Assembly (NCBI GenBank): GCA_027924645.1
Contig: BSBN01001687.1
Location: forward strand, 2,914,001 to 2,978,000
Direction: 5' to 3'
DNA from: Cunninghamia lanceolata
Lineage: Eukaryota > Streptophyta > Pinopsida > Cupressales > Cupressaceae
Length of the DNA: 64,000 nucleotides
The position numbers and the translations under genes were made by a program. Within the stretch, counting starts at the first letter, position 1; the number at the start of each line of letters is the position of its first letter. The notes beneath the pieces were generated by a model that worked only from the letters and a program-made list of their open reading frames with translations, was not told the DNA's origin and searched no databases. Shown here in pieces: positions 10,699-22,845 of this stretch.

Positions 10699-11629
10699 TG
10701 TTGGAATAAGGTGCCATTAACTTCGTAAATTCCAATATTGTATTTATTCCATTTATTATTTGTAATTTGTAATTACCCATAAGGGAATGAGGTATTTTCA
10801 CTGGCAGTGGTAATTTCAAAGTCACCAAAGCTAATTAAGGAGTGATATTTACTGTTGGCAATTGTAAAACTCATGAGTAAATGAGTGTAGGCACCACTTT
10901 GGGAGAATCTACTATTTTTAGCATATATGACGTACGTCATAATATTTGGTGGGTGCATGTAAAGAATCTATGATATCTGTAAGTTGTCATAAGATTCTAT
11001 GATACTATGACACATATGATGGATATTCATTAGTTGTAAGTTGTTACGTTTAGCCCCAGGTGTCCATCTTGAAAAGACACACTTTGGTGGTATCTATGAT
11101 AGTTATGACGCGTCATAAGATGCTGTAAGATGCTATTCTTGGTCTTGGGTGCCCAACCTTGCATGATTGTTTTTGGACAAATGGAGGTTGCATGTATGAT
11201 GACATTTAATGTTTGCATGTGGGGGAGTCTTAGGAGAGAGAAAGTGGATGCCTAGATTGGAGGGAAAACACTTCTATAAGTATTTGCCATTGTATTTGTT
11301 GTTGCAATACAGATTTTAAGTACTCAGGTGTTGCCAGAATGCTGTCAGCTTGAAGAGTGAAGGGAAGATTGGCGGGGTTGTTGTATTGTATAATCATTTT
11401 CAGATTAATACAAACTTGGGCCTCTTTCCTATGTGGAGTTTTTTACCCGAAAGGGTTTTCTCTATGTTAAACACTATGTTCTGTGTTCAATTTTCTAATT
11501 TGATATTTCTGTGATGCATAGTTTTTTTTCTATGTTAAAATCTCCATTGGATAAAACATTGTTAAAGATCATTAAACATATATTTTTGAATCAGATTTTT
11601 GTTGAGTAGTTGTGCTTTCATTTGTAAGA
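10699..11629 (+). repeat. 3' LTR of copia copy 1 (931 bp)
   Basis: It starts TGTTGGAATAAGG after the polypurine tract. It ends TTTGTAAGA, which corresponds to TTTCTAACA in the 5' copy, so the terminal CA has decayed to GA. The last ~270 bases are shared with the truncated 5' LTR. Confidence 0.85.
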
Positions 11630-12450
11630 TGTGAGTGGTGGTGGACTTCAAACTACTATCAAATGTGTTTTAATTTCCCAAACTTCATAGGCCTTCAACC
11701 AGACCTGATGGTATTTTTAAATTCGATATAAATGTTTTGAAATTGTTTAAACCATGCCTAGGGTTCAGGACCGAGGGCCTAAGGCCATACCAACTTGGTT
11801 ACTACTGGCAGGGGCCCAACAACTTTGCTGATAGTGTACAATACCTCCCATCCAATCATTAAAACCCCATACCTTCAAAAATGTCTGCCATCTATGTACC
11901 TCAGTTGCCACGTGGGGGTTTCATGCCTAATGGGTGCCCCCCACATTTTTATATTATATATATTTTAAATGATTAGAATTTGTAGATTGTACTTTTACAG
12001 GTGACATAGATACCTGCATAGGGAATATTCTCTATACATGTAGGATCCTCCGATAGGGTTGTATGGTTGTACGAAATATTCTCTGCCTAGATTCCTCCAA
12101 GCTCTAGAAATGGTAAAAAAATTTGTCACAAAATATATAGTCAAGTTTTAAATGGATCCATAGGTTTTGGGATTTTTGAATTCAATGGTGAGGTCTATTT
12201 TTGTCCAAGAGGCCTCCAATAAAATCTCACACCTAAAACCCTCATAGAAAGAGCCCAAACATAAAATCCACTTGTCAAATCTCCATCAAACCCCAGATAT
12301 GCAACAACCCAAGTAGATGTAAACATACCTATAACATTGAAAATACATTCATTATTTTCTTGCAGGACCATGGATTTAACTATGCACAAGAATATACTCA
12401 TAGCAAGGGTTATAAATACTTGGGAAATCTCCTCCCACAACTGGCAACTA

Positions 12451-12463
12451 AACTCTGATACCA
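12451..12463 (-). other. Primer binding site, minus strand
   Basis: Reverse complement reads TGGTATCAGAGTT, matching the initiator-Met primer site for 11 bases. It lies two bases from the LTR end. Confidence 0.8.
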
Positions 12464-12465
12464 AA

Positions 12466-13191
12466 TGAAAGGAAACTTCCAACATAAAAGATAATGTCCA
12501 CATAACCCTATGAGAGATAAATATGCAAATAAGTATTTAGAATCCACAATAAAAAGAATAGACAAACATACCATCAAGATGACACAATATATACCCTAGG
12601 AAAACCCTCTATGAGGGAAAACCTTGCCTTCAAACGTATCCACATCCATTGTATTATCTCATGAACAAAGATTACAATACATGGCTTGGACATGAATACT
12701 TATAAATCATCAAGCTCCCTAATTGCATTCCATGTGAACAAGCAAATGATAATCATGTAACCACACATCCCAATCCATGCTTCCTCTCCTCACATATACA
12801 ACCTACAAGAGAAACTCAATCTTGACTACGCAAGCCAAACAACCAAATAACCAACCTTAACAACTATCATGTGTTTGATTTTATAAAAATAAGCTTGCAC
12901 AAAACCACTAAGTGGTATTACATAACCATGTCCCCTAAACCATTATCTCACTAAACCATGTCCCCTCATTTACTTTTTGGTACTAAGTTTTCCCAATATT
13001 AACAATTTTCCCAATGTGCAACTCACATTAAATATTTATGCCAAGGTTACATACAACTTGCAAGTGTCCTTAAGAATGCCTAACCCATTGTGATGTTCAC
13101 ACCTCTAGGATGCACCACAATTAAATATTATATTTTACATTATACATATTATGCAAGGTTATGCAAGGTGTATAACACACCTTTCCCAACA
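12466..13191 (-). repeat. LTR of the minus-strand copia fragment (726 bp)
   Basis: On the - strand it starts TGTTGGGAAAGGTGTG and ends TTTCCTTTCA, directly before the primer site. It contains the GAGGGTTTTCC type motif common in plant copia R/U5 regions. The second LTR is missing. Confidence 0.75.
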
Positions 13192-13990
13192 TGTTTGATA
13201 ACATCATTCCACCAAGCAATCCAACTTGTCTCATGCATGGGATGTGGTTATAGTTTCCAAATATGTTGAATATGTTCCAATGTGGCCTTGTGTGATAATA
13301 ACAACTTGTTTAGAGAAAACTAAGTCATCATGACCTTGGATTTGGCAAGTTGTCATTCAATATAAAACTATACCAGGTAGTGGTCTAAAAGGAAAACATT
13401 TGACAAAGGATGAATTGGTAAGGAAAAATAACTAACAAAGGAAAAGAAAGATTGGCTTGATAGCATGGCTCTATCAAGCTACTTGTAGACTCTATTAGGA
13501 CTCACTCTAAAGTTACTCCACATGTACCACGTTGTATGATCATGGCGGTGGCCAAGATTGGGATAAAAAGACCCAATTTAATACACATAGTATAAGCCTC
13601 TCTTTTTCTAGTTGTCCATCTCATAGGGAAAGTCCCACATTTATCATAGGTCATGTCAATCATATTAAAATCCTCACACAAAACCCAGGTAGTGGTAGAC
13701 ATTGAATCCACAAGCCATCTCCAAAGAGCAAATCACTCAACAATATCATTAGAGAGAAAAATATTAATAGCTCCAAAGGAATGATTATTAATGTTGAAAA
13801 TAACCCACAACGATCGGCTGGTGGAGTCACCTCCCTAATCAACTAAATATTGATGCCACATAGGAGAGAGAAAGGTGACAACACCACCATGACCCATTTC
13901 ATGATTTCTACACAAAAAATGATTGATAGGCCAAATAACACAATTTTAAAAAAAGCAAAAAAAAAAGAAATTTTAACTTCTTGCAAATAA
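13192..13990 (-). pseudogene. LINE ORF2 endonuclease (EEP) remnant
   Basis: The - strand carries WVLCEDFNMID near 13640-13680. It matches the GDFN motif of apurinic/apyrimidinic-type endonucleases with Gly changed to Glu. It is followed by RWTTRKREAYT, as in plant L1 ORF2. Upstream (13700-13960) there are decayed matches to the rest of the domain, in several frames. Downstream fragments such as AWWNDVIK near 13200 fit the linker before RT. RT itself is missing. Confidence 0.7.
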
Positions 13991-14299
13991 AGAATGTCTA
14001 GACCTAGAAATCTTTGTCAAGTCTCATGCATGGAATACTTCCTTGGGAGGTTTGTTAGACCTTGAATGTTCTAGGATAGAAAATTCATGAGTGAGTATCG
14101 AGTGTCATATCTTCACTATCCAACTCATTAAGAGCTAAATAGATGATCTGCCAAAAATCCTCGTCTGAATTCCAACTATCCATCCAAATGAAAGGTTGGT
14201 TAGTGTTAGAATCTGCAAAACAAATGATAACCCAAAAACTAGTGCAAGAAATAGAAACTATGAAACTATAAATACAAATGATCAAAGATCAAAATAGCA

Positions 14300-14800
14300 T
14301 TTATAGAGTTAGAATCCAATGAGAAAAATGTAAATGCTCTAAAACACAAAATAGCATGTTAAGAAAACTCACAATAGCATGAATTGATTAAAAAGCTAGA
14401 AGAGGATACATATATATGCCTCTTGGATGCAAAAATCAAGGAGATGACAAGTCCAAGAGGTATTAGTTAACTCTCAATCACTCTCAATCAAGAGGTGAGT
14501 TAACTAGTGGCACCTAACTTCCATCAATCAAAGATTGATGAGGTAGTGGTAGCACTTGTGTAACTTAAGTCAAGGTGAACACATGCCATTATTAGCTACC
14601 TAGGAGAGAATAACTAAATATTCATATTATCTTAAGTAAGTTTAATAAATAGGGGCAATATCACACTTGGGATAGAACATATCCATGGTGAATAAATTAT
14701 TAAACCAACCGTTAGGCCATCATTTCTTTGGCACATATTCACCTTCCAAATGCCTAGGTGGGTTGCAGGACCTTGGTTGGACCACCAAGGTGGAGAAGTG
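14300..14800. other. Decayed inter-ORF segment of the LINE
   Basis: No domain can be read here. The segment lies between the ORF1 zinc knuckle and the start of the endonuclease part, so it is probably spacer or heavily damaged coding sequence. A small inverted or duplicated motif (CTCTCAATCA) occurs at 14473-14495. Confidence 0.4.
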
Positions 14801-14879
14801 CATTGAGCAGTGGTATCTACTTAAGATAATAAAATTGATGTTGCTAGAAACTCTTCAATGAATTTTAACTCATTCACCT

Positions 14880-15827
14880 CCCCTGACGTCTCCCCATGGG
14901 AGTGAACAACAAATTTTCTTAGGTCTTGAGTGTTTGAAACCGCACCTTGATTTTTTGACTATTGGCCACCATGGCTAGTTGGGACATAGGTGGAGCCCCA
15001 TCATTACTATTAGTCTTCTCTTTGCAACTAACCACAATTGACCATCCATCCTCATTTTTTGCAAGAGGTGGGTTATTAATCATTGGTCGAGTGGTAGGTT
15101 TGTTGTGGGAATAACCAAAGGGCATTCCCATATCTTATGCTCAAAAGATTGACAATAATAGCATGTATTGGGTAGGTTCCAATAGAGAACACATTGAGTG
15201 CATCTCATGTGGCCAATTTGTATATCAGTCGCCTCCTTTAGATCCTTGGAGATGTCAACTTCAATACAAACCTTTTTTGGGGTCGAGCTGAGAAAAAATT
15301 GTCATGTTTGACAAAAATGACATTGCTTAGGGAGGAGGCTATCTTGGATAGGAAATTCCAACCAAATAGGGATACAAAGAGCCTTCTCATTAGACATGTT
15401 GAAGTCTCGAGTCGATAGTGTGGACACTAACAAAGACACATGAATATACTGGGGACCATGCTTGAGGATAGCCTTAGCATGGCTAGCTTCCACACAATGA
15501 AAAAGAAAAAAACCTTGGTAATTTTTGCATGACATCAAGGCAAAATCCATGCGGGACCCAAGCCTTGATCACCCATTCTTTAAGCATGCTTTCAAGGGGG
15601 ACCCTTCCCACAAGAAACCCTATCAAGGTAAAATTTTCTAGCCATCAATATGTAATATCAAACTCTAGAATTAAGAGAACAACATCTAGAGATGTTTCAG
15701 TGGGCGTACCTCATGGAACACCTTGGGAATAAACTTCTTGGGATGCTTGAGTGGGAGAGCCATTATTAGATGTAGTCAAATATTCAACTCCAATAGTAAT
15801 TGTGGAGTTACCAAAGGTTGAGGCCAT
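14880..15827 (-). pseudogene. LINE ORF1 remnant (DUF4283-type, zinc knuckle)
   Basis: The likely start is ATG at 15827. The frame has at least two stops in the first 200 bases and later frameshifts. At 15302-15550 the wording (GFFLFHCVEASHAKAIL, then PIWLEFPIQDSLLPK) fits the DUF4283 domain of plant LINE ORF1 proteins. A KVCIEVDISKDLKE-type stretch follows. An intact CX2CX4HX4C zinc knuckle (CYYCQSFEHKIWEC) lies at about 15127-15168. The product would be an RNA-binding chaperone of the LINE particle. Confidence 0.75.
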
Positions 15828-15830
15828 TTA

Positions 15831-16997
15831 TAATGGGTAGAAAATGCTCACAGGCATGACAACCTAGAAGGTGTCGTAATAAATGTAGAGAAACAATGCC
15901 AAATCCTACTTCAAAAAGAAGCAATATGACATCAGGGGATGTAAATTAGCACCAATAAAGCCAAGATCAAGACCCTAGTAGAGCTCTCCTTAAACCTATA
16001 ATTTTCTATAAACAATTTGTAAATCAAATTATTTCAAACAATTAGGCCCACATGGTTAATTCTTATAACAATTGTAAAACCCTATGCCACCATCACAACC
16101 TTTCCCCTAATTTGACTTTATACTTTACAATGCATCACCAATTACCTAGAGTTGTGCCATCACTATGATGAAAGATTCCTTTTTTGGATACTTATTAGAT
16201 AGTTTAGGTGGGACTATGTGGACAAATAGCCTACCTTTCCATTATTTTCATAGCAAAAACCCTATTTATTAGAAAGAAATTGATTTTGTTTAGCTTTAAA
16301 AGTGGAGAATTTAGTTAACATTACATGATGAGGCTGGGCAAGCTTAACCTATATTTTATCCTTTTTTGTTATTAATGTCAAGCAACTGAAACATGCAAAA
16401 TATAGTTCGCTCTACGCCACTAGGATGGCAACTTCCACAAATGCTTTATTAAAATCTTAATCCTTTTTTAGTGATCAAAATTTTGAAAAGTTATGACTTC
16501 ACAGATTTGACCTACACTTACTTTCCCACTATTGCTCTCTTTTGTAAGGAATTTACTTTTTCATGAATGCTCGATTGATTTACATCACGGATCTTATCTC
16601 ACAGAAGGGATAATTTCTTACATTTTAAAAGAATTCAACAATCCTTCACATGCTAATTTTCCATGATATGGATCAATGAGAAATCTGAACCCCCTCCTAG
16701 TTGCAATTTTTGGCCATTAAACACAAAATTTATCTTTAATCTACGCTCCATCACCTTGTATTTTCTGTGGACATTATCATATCTTCACATGTAGGCACTA
16801 GGTATAATTGTTGAAAGTGTAAGGTGAAGGACCTCCCAGAATAACTTGGTAGAATGCTTATGCCTAGTGCCACCATGCCTACTTTCTTGATGATAGAGTT
16901 TAAACTAATTTGACAGATACATGACAGGTAACAAGGATAAGGATAAACAACCCCATAACCTAAATTTCATGGTTGAATGGATATATTTAGGTATTTT
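15831..16997. other. No gene seen between LINE and solo LTR
   Basis: AT-rich DNA with only short frames. It may include the LINE 5' leader. No LTR ends or domains could be assigned. Confidence 0.4.
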
Positions 16998-19900
16998 TGT
17001 AACATCCCAAATTTTGACTATACTTTACTTTTTACTTGCACGTAATTAGTAGATGAATATGCATGATTTAGTGATCAATGTTTAGTGTAAATGTTAGGAA
17101 ACATCAATGATTTCATGAGTTTATGTTTATATGTTTATAATTGACATGTGATTATATGTTGTTAAGATGTTATGATTTCATAAGGATTATGAATTGACTA
17201 ATGATACACTAATCATAGTTTGGTGACTGGAAGTTGTATTCAAGAAACAGGGTTCCACCCTCCGAGAAAGAGAGGGAGAGCATCATCAGAGAGAAGAGAA
17301 TAGACATAAGGAAAAGAGCAATTTGTTGCCATCTTGGTATTGTGCTTGTACAATTTAGTGAACCCTCATTGAGTTGGGTAAGTGGTACTCAACCCATTTG
17401 GTCTAAGTTGGTTTCGACTCGACAGTTGTCGATTTGTCGACAAAGTCCATTAAACTTATGTTTTACTGAAAACTAAGTTAGGTCAATATATGACAATTGA
17501 TAAGAAATAGTCGATAATAGTTAAACTATTTTATTATTTGAATTCCTGATGAGGATCCTAGCATGTTATTTTTATCTTTTTTGACGTTTAAATGAGATAG
17601 AGAGGGGGAGAACACCTTGACCCCAATCTCATATTTCGTGAAGTGTTAGAAACAACTTAAACATACGTTGTGAGCACCAATATCATATTGTTATATGTAT
17701 ATATTTATATAATATGAAATTATTGGTCTTACCATTTTGTTGTTGTTGTTAGAGCTTTTTATGGAGGTGGTTTAGCAAATTTAATGCCACCATTTCTTAC
17801 TTAGTAGTGGAAGCTCGACTCCATTTTCTCCATGATGGCTTTAGAGAAAAAGGTGGAGCTCTTTAAAGACAACTTTGGAGTGGTCTTAATGACCAACTAC
17901 TCCATTTACGCCTTGCCAAGCACTATAGAGAGTTTATAGGCTTATTAATGGAGGAATCTCGGGAGTAAGGAAGGTGGAAGCCATTTAAAAGACTACTTTT
18001 TTTTATGTTAAGGCGGGCGTGGTAAGGGTCTGTCAGTCTAAGTCTTCACATCGAAGTGGTAAGGTGGAGTTTTTTGTATTTTAACATAGAAGAAAGTGTG
18101 TAAGAAATCTCGGCAGGCATGGGAGATTAAGCCTTGAAAAGGCTGTATCACCAGGTGGGGTAGATAAGAACAATAAGCAATGTTGTTAGCTAGAACTCGG
18201 ATCTATTTCATAACTAGTCGAAAGAGAGTTAGTATAGAGAGAATAGCTCTGTTAAATTTAGTCTTCCATAGAGAGAAGCTCTATTATCAGGGAGATTACT
18301 GTTCCATATTGATAGAAAGAAGAGCTATGTGATCTTCTAGTCTCATGGAATAACACCGAAGGGTAGCCCTTACTATCCAAACTGTAGAGTGATAAAATGC
18401 AATGGTCGCCAAGCATGCGAGAAAAGAGGATCAATCGTGCAGATTAGCGTACAGAAGTATGACATAAGAGGTTGGATCTCTCATTTTATCCATTAATTTG
18501 TTCTCAGACTGCGAATAAATGTATGGTACATGATTTCCGAGACGTTATTACATAGAGTAAAATTCTTTACTCAAGTATAATCATTGGAATTTCATATCCT
18601 AGCATTTATACAATCATAGGTATTGTTTCACTATGTGAAAGTGAGGCTGACAACTATATATATAACCTTTGTGTTTTAATGAGGCTGGCAAGTATATATT
18701 AACCACTGTATTATAAGGCCATCAGAATTGTTTATCATTATCACTGTGTAAATATTTATTATCACTATATTAAGGCTTTGTTATCAGTTAGTTGAGTAAG
18801 AGGTCAATAGGCCAAGTAATTTTTAAAACATAGAAAACTCATGGCCAAAGGATAGAGTTATATAAGTTTTTATGAAGGTCGTGATGATCAAAGGAGGCAC
18901 TTGCAATTGTAGCATTAGATTAAAAAAATCCAATCCACTTTCAATTATGCTTTGATGGAAGTCCTTATCCTCTTCCAAAGTTCCAATTTGAACATGGGAA
19001 AGGAGGATGCTGGCAAAGTTTGTGGAGTCTGGTTTTACACCTACGAACTGCATTTGCTTGAAAGTATTTAAAAAACCTCTTTAACATATCCATTTTGTGT
19101 ATATCTTTCAATCATTACAATACCATGACAACACATTTCTTCAAGGCCTTTTTCTTAAATAGTTCACGTGCTATGTGTATGCTTGCACATTTTTCATACA
19201 TGTCTACTAGGCCCATTGAGTTGCTTTATCCTTTAGGTTTTTAATATGTTTATACCTTGCCTAAAAGCTTCCATTTTGGCATGGGATAGGAGCATGCTAG
19301 CAAATGTGAATTGAACGGGTTGGAGACTCATTTATTGCATTTGGTGAGACAATATATGGGACGTTGTCAAATGTGAAACATCTAAAGAAACTGTATATAT
19401 TTAGATATATATGTTCTTAATTATGCCAAGTATATTTGTTATATGCAAGGGTGGTAAGCATTACCATGATAAGCATAGGATGTTGAACACCAATTCTTAA
19501 TTCTTCTTTAGCTAAAGTCAAACCAAGAAGGTTGATCATTATATTGTAGGCTCACTCTTATCAAGGAAAAATATTGATTAAGTCTTAAGTGAATATCTAT
19601 GTTGAAGAGTATTTTGGGAGATATAATTGACTTCTCCTATGTTTCAAGATTGAGACTAATAGACCAGATCAAGGGCTTATGTGTTCTCTAGAAAATAAGA
19701 AGTTATAGTTTTCATGTTATATACTTATTAGAACTTAATTTAGTGCTAAGTGCATAGGAAACAAAGTTAATCTTTGTTAGGCATCCTCGTTATAATCAAC
19801 TCTGAGTAGGACATGTTGGGAGGTTTGAATTCAAACATTAGTGACGAATGTACTTATATTTATCGATAAAGGTTGTGTGGCATACATACAAAGGATGTTG

Positions 19901-21364
19901 TGTATGAGTTCATAACCTATCATAAATTGGAAGTCGGTAGACTTAAGGAGACCAAGAGGTCAAAAAATATTTTGTTATCTTTTATGACTTAAACCTATCT
20001 AGGTTGAGAGATTGAACTTAGTCAAAAGACTAGTTATAAAAATGATAGTATACATTAAGATAAATTAAATGAATGAGGATATACCTCATATTCTATGATT
20101 ATTCATATTATGTGAAATGTAATTTCGAATAATGCCAAGTGGTCTAAGGAATACTAGAGGTATTTATTCCCATGTTTTGTTATATATATGTTATTATCTT
20201 TGGACAACAAGGGTATTGATATTTCCAAGCAATGGGTTAGAGAAGTTAAACCCTAGAATCATAACCTAAATGGTTTAGAAAATTTATAACTCTTATGTCA
20301 GATATGACATTGTTTTATAAATATTGGTCGACAGTGAATGGTCGAGAAAACCATAGAGTAAGATAGACAAAGTCTAAGTAATACTTTAACAAATTTAAGT
20401 GATTCTATAATAGAGTCAAAACTTGTTAAATTGCACAAAAGATGTTTGATATTTGAGTTAGTGAGTAGAATGACAGGAGGTCATAGACCCTAGAAATTAT
20501 CAGTATGCAAATGGAGACTCTCCGAAAGGTTAGAATTACCTAAACCTGTATATTGCATGTATATCCTAGATTAAGGATTAGTTCTAAGTCAGATTGACTA
20601 GAATGGATTATAGTACAAACAAGTTTATATCTAGAGTTACTAATGAAGAAATTCAAATTGTAGGATGAGGTAGTCTCCAAGTCGAGTCAAAGGTGTGTGA
20701 ACATAAGACTACGTTTATTGCAAATGTATGTTTATATAGAGACTTTGGCCAAAGTGATGTATTTGTCCTTACATGCATTTGTCGGTTCACAATGCTCTAG
20801 ATTTGCATAACCAACCAGTAGTGTCGTACTTAGTTAGAAGGAATATATAGTTGTATTACTGTGTTGGTTATGCAGGACACATCACTAGGACTCAGATGGC
20901 AACCTGTTGGTTCTCTATGTCTATACTCTTCATGAAGGGTAGTGCCACTTCTAAGAAGGAAGGTGTGCGGGGGACCACTTGTCTATGGTTGGAGGTAAAG
21001 CACTTGGATGATGCTCTCCCTCATTAGCAGATGACTCATCGAGACTTGTGAAGCCATATACCAATATTCCAAATGCAGTATACTTCATGTCATGACTTAT
21101 GATAGTCAAATTTATGATGTAAAACTATTCTTTGTGCCAAGTGCAATTTATGTATTGTAAATGTAAAGTGAAATGATTTCACTATGATTTTATCTTTGAA
21201 TATGTTGTAATTCCAAGGTTGAAAATATTCAGAAAAGATATGCTTTATTTCTTTGTGATCATGCAAATGATATTTAATAAAAAGAATTCACCCATGTTTA
21301 TCATGTTTTATTTACTTAGTAAATTGTATGTGTAATTCTGAGTAATATGAGAAGGCATGTTACA
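16998..21364 (+). mobile_element. Solo LTR of a Ty3 chromovirus, 4367 bp, TSD ATTTT
   Basis: It starts TGTAACATCCC and ends GCATGTTACA, so the ends are inverted repeats (TGTAACA / TGTTACA). It is flanked by perfect 5-bp repeats ATTTT (16993-16997 and 21365-21369). The right part (about 20650-21364) aligns with the reverse complement of 54594-55270, the 3' LTR of the minus-strand chromovirus. Shared words include GTGTGCGGGGGACC and CTATGGTTGGAGG. There is no internal pol, so it is a solo LTR. It is about 1.2 kb longer than the relative, partly because of the PPR-like segment near 18.8-19.4 kb. Confidence 0.88.
18823..19370 (-). pseudogene. Decayed pentatricopeptide-repeat (PPR) gene fragment inside the solo LTR
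   Basis: On the - strand 19053-18900 reads MQFVGVKPDSTNFASILL and GTLEEDKDFHQSIIESGLD, the hallmark of plant PLS-class PPR repeats. Upstream on the - strand (19060-19250), broken frames give a DMYEKCASIHIARELF-like block and an RYTQNGYVKE-like block, i.e. the preceding repeats. Frames shift at least twice, and there is no start or PPR-protein tail. PPR proteins bind organelle RNA; this piece is non-functional. How it entered an LTR is unknown. Corresponding sequence was not found in the related LTR at 54.6-57.8 kb. Confidence 0.75.
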
Positions 21365-21989
21365 ATTTTTACCATAAAATATAACTAAATTTTATAATTT
21401 CCTTATGTTGTATAAATTTCTTGTAGAAATATTATACGAGATAGTGTACATGCACTCCAAGCTCTATGGAATGTTCAAATGCATCCATCCACCCACCACC
21501 TTCTTTGATAAGTTCATGGTGCAAAGATTTCATATGAATCATTTGAGCAACTACATTATAATCAATTAGTAGTTTCATTGAGCTTATCTTCACAATCAAT
21601 GGAATTTGCATTTGGTAGCACATGCATTTGTTTGAATCTTAGTTGAGGCTTAATCTTGAGGTTTGCCAGTAAATTCGAATTAGGGAGTTAATTTTATATT
21701 TATTCCTTTTTATTTTTTAGTTTGAATTTGGTGCTTACATTCTACACTGTAAAATACTACACACTAGTGGCAATCCTTCAGGTATTCCACTATCCATAAT
21801 GTCTTCAAATTATTTAAGCAACACTTCTACTTTTGGTTCATTAGAGTTGTATGACTTGTTTTCCTCTATTAGCATGAGCTTAATAACCAATGCATAACAT
21901 TCCTATAAGTTTTCAAACTTCTTGAGAAACTTTTTAGCAGTCAAGAACATTACTTTTCTATCTGCAACTTCTTCCTTGGCCTTCAACAA

Positions 21990-22160
21990 CTACACCTCTT
22001 GAACTTATTTCCACCTTTAGTGATGGTGAGTGTTCTTCCTCCCATTATGGATGGGGCACACATCATATTTCCATGGTCTATCCAACAACACATGATAAGC
22101 ATCCATTATAATCACATCACAACACATTTTATCAAAAGATCCTCTAATGTGGAATGCCAC
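21990..22160 (-). pseudogene. Ty3/gypsy protease-like remnant
   Basis: The - strand reads CCDVIIMDAYHVLLDRPWKYD near 22060-22130. This resembles the end of plant gypsy aspartic proteases (MD-CHILLGRPW-YD). Surrounding frames are broken. Confidence 0.65.
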
Positions 22161-22399
22161 TAAGCATTGTTCCTTCACAATCATTTGTTGACCCTTTTAC
22201 AACCATGAAATATGGTAAGGACTAGGATGTGGTATTGGTTTCAAACCAATTTTCTCTACCATTTTTATGGATACTACGTTGTTAGTGCTTTATTTGTCTA
22301 TGATCATATTATATAACAAGTTCCTCTAGATTTACATAGTGCAGACTATACTTTTTGTTAACCATGGTTCTTTATTTGCTTGTGTGGGCTTAAGCAAAA

Positions 22400-22845
22400 C
22401 CTTATGCAAAATTAGATTCTCTTCACATTTTGGGTCTACACTTTCTACTTTGCTACCTGACTCCTCATTACCTTGTGTAAGGTGCACTTTCTCAACACAC
22501 CCTTGAAATGACTGATGACCTACTTCTCCACATCTGAAATATGTACCACTAAAAGTTTTTCCACACCTCCTCTATCTTTATCTTCCTTCTTCTTGGAAGT
22601 CTAATGTTATTTGGAGCCTTGTGTGTTATCATTGGTTATTGTAGTTTCTCTCTACACATATCCTTGTTTGTTCTACTTTCCCTTTCCACTATTGCCCTTA
22701 GCTTGCACTCTCTACTTCTTGTGGGATAAATTTTCCTCTATCCTTGGTGCAAGTTGGTTGGTATTTTCCATAGAATGAATTGGAAACAAATAAATCTCAT
22801 CTTGGATTGCGACATGCAAACCATTTACATAGTGAGATACTTTCT
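22400..22845 (-). pseudogene. Ty3/gypsy gag C-terminal part with damaged zinc knuckle
   Basis: The - strand 22845-22740 reads VSHYVNGLHVAIQDEIYLFP and a following IEENL helix, as in plant gypsy gag. Near 22500-22545 a CX2CX4HX4C knuckle is recognisable (RCGEVGHQSFQGC) but its first Cys is Tyr and spacing is altered. It directly continues the gag frame broken at 24207. Confidence 0.7.

Larger units (their letters stand above)
2605..11629 (+). mobile_element. Ty1/copia retrotransposon (copy 1), decayed, with two nested insertions
   Basis: Order on the + strand is 5' LTR remnant, initiator-Met-type primer site, gag, protease, integrase, reverse transcriptase, RNase H, polypurine tract and 931-bp 3' LTR. 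This is the copia order (integrase before RT). The 5' LTR has lost its first two-thirds. The coding frame is interrupted by stops, frameshifts and two insertions (about 5532-6827 and 7543-9925). Sequence resembles the Tork-type copia lineage, which is an inference from the gag and RT wording. The element cannot be autonomous. Confidence 0.9.
11630..13191 (-). mobile_element. Fragment of a minus-strand Ty1/copia-type element
   Basis: Read on the - strand, an LTR (13191 to 12466) is followed by an initiator-Met-type primer site and then about 800 bases of internal DNA with no recognisable gag or pol. The left end is cut against the 3' LTR region of copia copy 1. An open frame at 12195-12503 spans the primer site and has no recognisable domain. 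The element sits inside LINE ORF2 sequence, which resumes at 13192. Confidence 0.65.
13192..15830 (-). mobile_element. Decayed LINE (L1-type non-LTR element), minus strand
   Basis: Reading leftward, ORF1 with DUF4283-like and zinc-knuckle sequence is followed by the endonuclease part of ORF2, then the frame is cut at 13191 by the copia insertion. Reverse transcriptase is absent. The order ORF1, then EEP endonuclease, is that of plant L1 elements. Confidence 0.75.
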
